DNA from: CAYRLW01 sp964425215
GTDB lineage: Bacteria; Spirochaetota; Spirochaetia; Treponematales; Breznakiellaceae
Length of the DNA: 64,000 nt
Direction of reading: 5' to 3'
NCBI GenBank assembly: GCA_964425215.1
Contig: CAYRLW010000001.1
Coordinates: 1-64,000 of the forward strand
In this document: piece by piece, positions 61,262 through 64,000 of the stretch
How positions within the stretch are numbered: the stretch's first letter is position 1
Layout of the letters: each line of letters begins with the position of its first letter
The notes under the pieces: generated by a model
Told to the model about the DNA's origin: nothing
Databases searched by the model: none
The model's input: the letters and a program-made list of their open reading frames with translations, nothing else
Position numbers and translations under genes: made by a program

Positions 61262-63704
61262 CGATCCCACTCAATTAAAGTACGTTGGCAAGGCGGTTCT
61301 CCGGGAGGAGGCCGTAGACAAACTTACCGGCGCGGCTACCTACGTAAGCGATATGATTCTTCCGGGAATGCTGTACGCCCAGGTTAAAAAAAGTCCCCAC
61401 GCCCGGGCTCTGATCAAACGGATCGACGTATCCAAGGCCCAGGCCCTTTCGGGGGTTCGGGCGGTGCTAACGGGGGAGGAGCTGAATTATAAACTCGGGT
61501 TGTACATCGTCGATAAGGATATTTTGGCTAAAAAAGAGGTCCGCCATTATGGGGAAGCGGTGGCCGCGGTGGCCGCCGATACGCTGGAAATAGCAAAAAA
61601 GGCGGTGGACCTTATCGAGGTGGAGTACGAGGTTCTGGAACCGATTCTGAACCACATGGACGCGATTAAAAAGGACGCTCCGCTTATCCACCCTGATTTA
61701 GGCAAATACGATTATTTTAAACCTGCCTTTTCTCCCCAGCCGGGCACGAACATAGCCACGTGGAATAGGATGCGCAAGGGGGATGTGGAGAAGGGCTTCG
61801 CCGAATCCGCCTGGATCGTGGAACGAGAATATACCAATCCATCGGTCCAGCATGTTCCCATGGAAACCCACGTGGCCATCGTTCAGTGGGGAAAGCAGGA
61901 CGATGTGACCATTTGGTCCAGCGCCCAATCTCCCTTTACGGTTCGAGACCTGTTTTGCTACGCCTTTAAACTGCCCCGGAACAAGGTCCGGGTTTTGGTT
62001 CCCCACGTGGGAGGCGGTTTCGGTGGCAAGGCGGGGATCCATATCGAACCCCTTACGGCCATGCTTTCTAAAAAAGCCAACGGAAGGCCGGTAAAGTTCC
62101 AGGCTACCCGGGAAGAAGAGTTTACCCTGCTTCCCTGCCGAAGCGCCCTAACGTACCGTATAAAAACCGGGGTTTCCCAGGACGGAAAAATCCTTGCCCA
62201 GCAGATGACCATGTACTGGGATGCGGGGGCCTACGCGGACTACGCGGTCAACGTTACCCGGGCTTCCTGTTACTCGGCCCAGGGCCCCTATGACGTGCCC
62301 AACGCCTGGGTAGATGCGTACACCGTATACACCAACAAACCCTACGGTACGGCGTACCGGGGCTTTGGACACGTGGAGTTCCATTGGGGCGTGGAACGGC
62401 ACATGGACCTGGTAGCCAAGGCCATCGGTATGGACCCCCTGGAGTTCCGTAAAAAAAACCTGCTCCATCCGGGGTCGACCACCCTTTCGGGGGAGGTAAT
62501 CCAGGAACATACGGGAAACGTGATGCAGTGCGTCGACGCGGTTGCTAAGGCGATTAATTACGGGAAACTCACGGACGAGGAAAAGGCCCGGGAAAAGGCC
62601 ACGGGCCGAAAGATCGGCAAGGGAATCGCGGCGCTCCACAAGGCCCCCGCCATGCCGTCCTTCACTGCCACCGCGGCGGTTATCAAAATGAACAGCGACG
62701 GGACGGTCCACGTAAACGTTGGGCTCATGGAAATAGGTCAGGGCTCTACGACAGCGTATCAGCAGATTGTGGCTGAACGGCTGGGTTTCCCCTTGGAAAA
62801 GGTCAAGGTTACCGTGGAAAAGGATACGGACCGGGACCCCTACGATTGGCAGACCGTGGCATCCAAGGGACTTATTATGACGGGGAACGCGTGCATCCTC
62901 GCCGCCGAGGACTTTTTGAAAAAGGGCTACGAGGTGGCGGCCCAGGTACTCCGGGCAAATCCCGTCGACCTGGCCCATGACGGCGAAAAGATATACGTAA
63001 AACACCATCCCTCCGAATCGGTAGCCTGGGCCAAGCTGGCCATAGGGTACGCGTTCCCCAACGGGAACGGTATCGGCGGCCCCCTTATCGGCGTGGGCAA
63101 CTATATAGCCCAGGGGCTTACCAATTTGGACAAGGAAACCGGCGAAGGTTATCCGGCCTTGGATTGGACCTACGGCGCCCATGGAATTATAGCGGAAGTG
63201 GATCCCGATACGGGGGAATACAAGGTTATCAAGGTGGCTTCGGCCTTCGACGTGGGTAAAGCCATCAACCCGGATATGGTCCGGGGCCAGGCAGTGGGGG
63301 GCATGATTCAGGGACTCGGGACCGCCACCTGCGAAGGGTATATTTACGACAAGGCGGGGCATTTGTTAAATCCTTCCTTTACGGACAACAAGATCCCCAC
63401 GGCCAAGGACATCCCCGAGGAAATCGAGACCATCGCTGTGGAGACTCCCCAGTTGGACGGTCCCTACGGCGCCCGGGGCGTGGGGGAACACCCCATGATT
63501 TCCGTGGCTCCGGCCCTGGCCAACGCTATCGACGCGGCGGTGGGGGCGGAGCTGATGCATATGCCCATCCGCTTTGAAGACGTCTGGCGTGCCCTTCAGA
63601 ATAGGGAACCCATCGATAACTGGATTACCAAGACTCCATCGGGGTCCTGCCGTTCCGATCCGGCTACCCGGCTACATAGCCCCGACTCGGCTATAACACC
63701 GTAA
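61248..63704 (+). CDS. Molybdenum hydroxylase large (molybdopterin) subunit
   Basis: The 818-residue subunit has the full xanthine dehydrogenase/aldehyde oxidase layout: KYVGKAVLREEAVDKLTGAATYVSDM at the start, GGGFGGKAG (about 262-270), YRGFGHVEFHWG and GARGVGEHP with the catalytic glutamate near residue 746. It hydroxylates a heteroaromatic carbon or an aldehyde using water. Exact substrate is not determined by sequence; in this operon a nitrogen heterocycle is plausible. The start overlaps the 2Fe-2S gene by 14 bp. The last 25 residues (Ser/Pro/Asp-rich) extend past the usual family end. Confidence 0.95.
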   Translation: MLENSDPTQLKYVGKAVLREEAVDKLTGAATYVSDMILPGMLYAQVKKSPHARALIKRIDVSKAQALSGVRAVLTGEELNYKLGLYIVDKDILAKKEVRHYGEAVAAVAADTLEIAKKAVDLIEVEYEVLEPILNHMDAIKKDAPLIHPDLGKYDYFKPAFSPQPGTNIATWNRMRKGDVEKGFAESAWIVEREYTNPSVQHVPMETHVAIVQWGKQDDVTIWSSAQSPFTVRDLFCYAFKLPRNKVRVLVPHVGGGFGGKAGIHIEPLTAMLSKKANGRPVKFQATREEEFTLLPCRSALTYRIKTGVSQDGKILAQQMTMYWDAGAYADYAVNVTRASCYSAQGPYDVPNAWVDAYTVYTNKPYGTAYRGFGHVEFHWGVERHMDLVAKAIGMDPLEFRKKNLLHPGSTTLSGEVIQEHTGNVMQCVDAVAKAINYGKLTDEEKAREKATGRKIGKGIAALHKAPAMPSFTATAAVIKMNSDGTVHVNVGLMEIGQGSTTAYQQIVAERLGFPLEKVKVTVEKDTDRDPYDWQTVASKGLIMTGNACILAAEDFLKKGYEVAAQVLRANPVDLAHDGEKIYVKHHPSESVAWAKLAIGYAFPNGNGIGGPLIGVGNYIAQGLTNLDKETGEGYPALDWTYGAHGIIAEVDPDTGEYKVIKVASAFDVGKAINPDMVRGQAVGGMIQGLGTATCEGYIYDKAGHLLNPSFTDNKIPTAKDIPEEIETIAVETPQLDGPYGARGVGEHPMISVAPALANAIDAAVGAELMHMPIRFEDVWRALQNREPIDNWITKTPSGSCRSDPATRLHSPDSAITP

Positions 63705-63737
63705 AACGGAGGCCGTGGAGTGTTGAATCAGTAGGCT

Positions 63738-63778
63738 CCGGCTATCACAGGGCAACGAAATGCAGGATAGCCGGGGCT
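63738..63778 (+). terminator. Intrinsic terminator of the molybdenum hydroxylase operon
   Basis: CCGGCTATC and GATAGCCGG pair around a 19-base loop and are followed by GGCTTTT, a short T-run. It lies 34 bp after the last stop and is the first of four hairpins here. Confidence 0.65.
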
Positions 63779-63782
63779 TTTA

Positions 63783-63908
63783 ACAGGCCGTTGAAATACC
63801 CGAAGCATTTTAACGGCCTGTCATGCAATTGCTCGAAAACCTTACGGTTTTCGAGCAATTGCGATAATTAAGACGTGTTGAAAAAGGCTCAGTGACCTTT
63901 TTCAACAC
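63783..63908. repeat. Three further tandem hairpins
   Basis: ACAGGCCGTT...AACGGCCTGT (63783-63821), a perfect 17-bp stem beginning GCAATTGCTCGAAAACC with loop TTAC (63825-63862), and GTGTTGAAAAAGG/CCTTTTTCAACAC with an 8-base loop (63875-63908). All are immediately downstream of the operon terminator and upstream of a new promoter. Confidence 0.7.
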
Positions 63909-63935
63909 CCTATTAAAGGGGGTGATAAAAAAAAC

Positions 63936-63962
63936 TTGACAATTGGAGCTTTTGGATACAAT
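63936..63962 (+). promoter_or_regulatory. Promoter-like sequence with a near-match to the GntR site
   Basis: TTGACA (63936-63941) and TACAAT (63957-63962), 15 bases apart, are near-consensus boxes with slightly short spacing. TTGGATACAA (63952-63961) differs at one position from the fdrA-promoter palindrome. The gene it would serve is outside the window. Confidence 0.45.
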
Positions 63963-64000
63963 GATGAATACCATCTAGGTTTGTTTTTACAAGCTTAGAT

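Noticed and set aside
62148..63362. 404-codon frame antisense to the molybdenum hydroxylase large subunit
   Set aside because: The sense strand encodes a complete conserved enzyme; the antisense frame has no recognisable motif or start signal.
50733..63704. Standard allantoin or anaerobic purine degradation cluster
   Set aside because: Allantoinase, allantoate or ureidoglycolate enzymes and the usual anaerobic purine genes are absent; only the carbamoyltransferase, kinase and hydroxylase parts overlap.
63738..63908. CRISPR-like array
   Set aside because: The hairpins have different sequences and no regular repeat-spacer pattern.

Overview
The window looks like a chromosomal scaffold of a spirochaete, most likely a Treponema-type organism with moderately high GC. 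Pointers are a CarD-type regulator, a very long spirochaetal coiled-coil protein, many lipoproteins and signal-peptide proteins without wider families, an MEP isoprenoid block and a class I aldolase. Three runs of exactly 100 N interrupt it. Two of them are flanked by identical 55-bp sequences, so they look like scaffolding artefacts over a 55-base contig overlap; the third interrupts mnmE and is a real gap.

Layout. 1-0.4 kb: partial PEBP gene (-). 0.8-2.5 kb: AT-rich Kef-like antiporter. 2.6-14.8 kb: envelope block (NlpC/P60-like protein, TPR protein, outer-membrane protein, ExbB/ExbD/TonB), a HAD phosphatase and a 1053-aa coiled-coil protein. 14.8-17.2 kb: an ispF-nth gene fusion, ispD and carD (-). 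17.3-24.7 kb: membrane protein, OppA-like lipoprotein, spirochaetal unknowns and a glutaredoxin. 24.8-28.2 kb: mnmE-mnmG (-). 28.4-37.8 kb: CsgG-like protein, galU, PAP2 phosphatase, aldolase, Nudix hydrolase, HDAC-like deacetylase and M16 peptidase.

37.9-48.5 kb holds two divergently oriented operons around a ROK repressor. Leftward: split transketolase, an RpiB-family isomerase with altered phosphate-site residues, an iron alcohol dehydrogenase and a TauE/SafE exporter. Rightward: a sugar ABC importer (binding protein and two permeases) and a fucose-isomerase-like enzyme. This is the gene set expected for a transketolase-type sulfoglycolysis pathway (sulfoquinovose to dihydroxypropanesulfonate). 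I find the same 19-bp inverted repeat at both operon promoters and in front of the ROK gene, which supports one regulon.

50.7-63.7 kb is an eleven-gene catabolic operon: FdrA fused to DUF1116 (oxamate carbamoyltransferase-like), a cyclase-family hydrolase, a GNAT-like protein, a thiolase-fold protein lacking the catalytic cysteine, its DUF35 partner, a GntR regulator, a DUF2877 (AllH-like) protein, carbamate kinase, and a three-subunit molybdenum hydroxylase. It probably breaks down a nitrogen-containing, perhaps heterocyclic, compound and ends in carbamoyl phosphate and ATP; the substrate is unknown. A perfect TTGTATACAA palindrome lies between its -35 and -10 boxes and is a likely GntR site.

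Non-coding DNA carries a family of ~150-bp elements made of three hairpins (three full copies, several single-hairpin relatives), with compensatory changes between copies. I saw no rRNA, tRNA, CRISPR array or intact insertion sequence.
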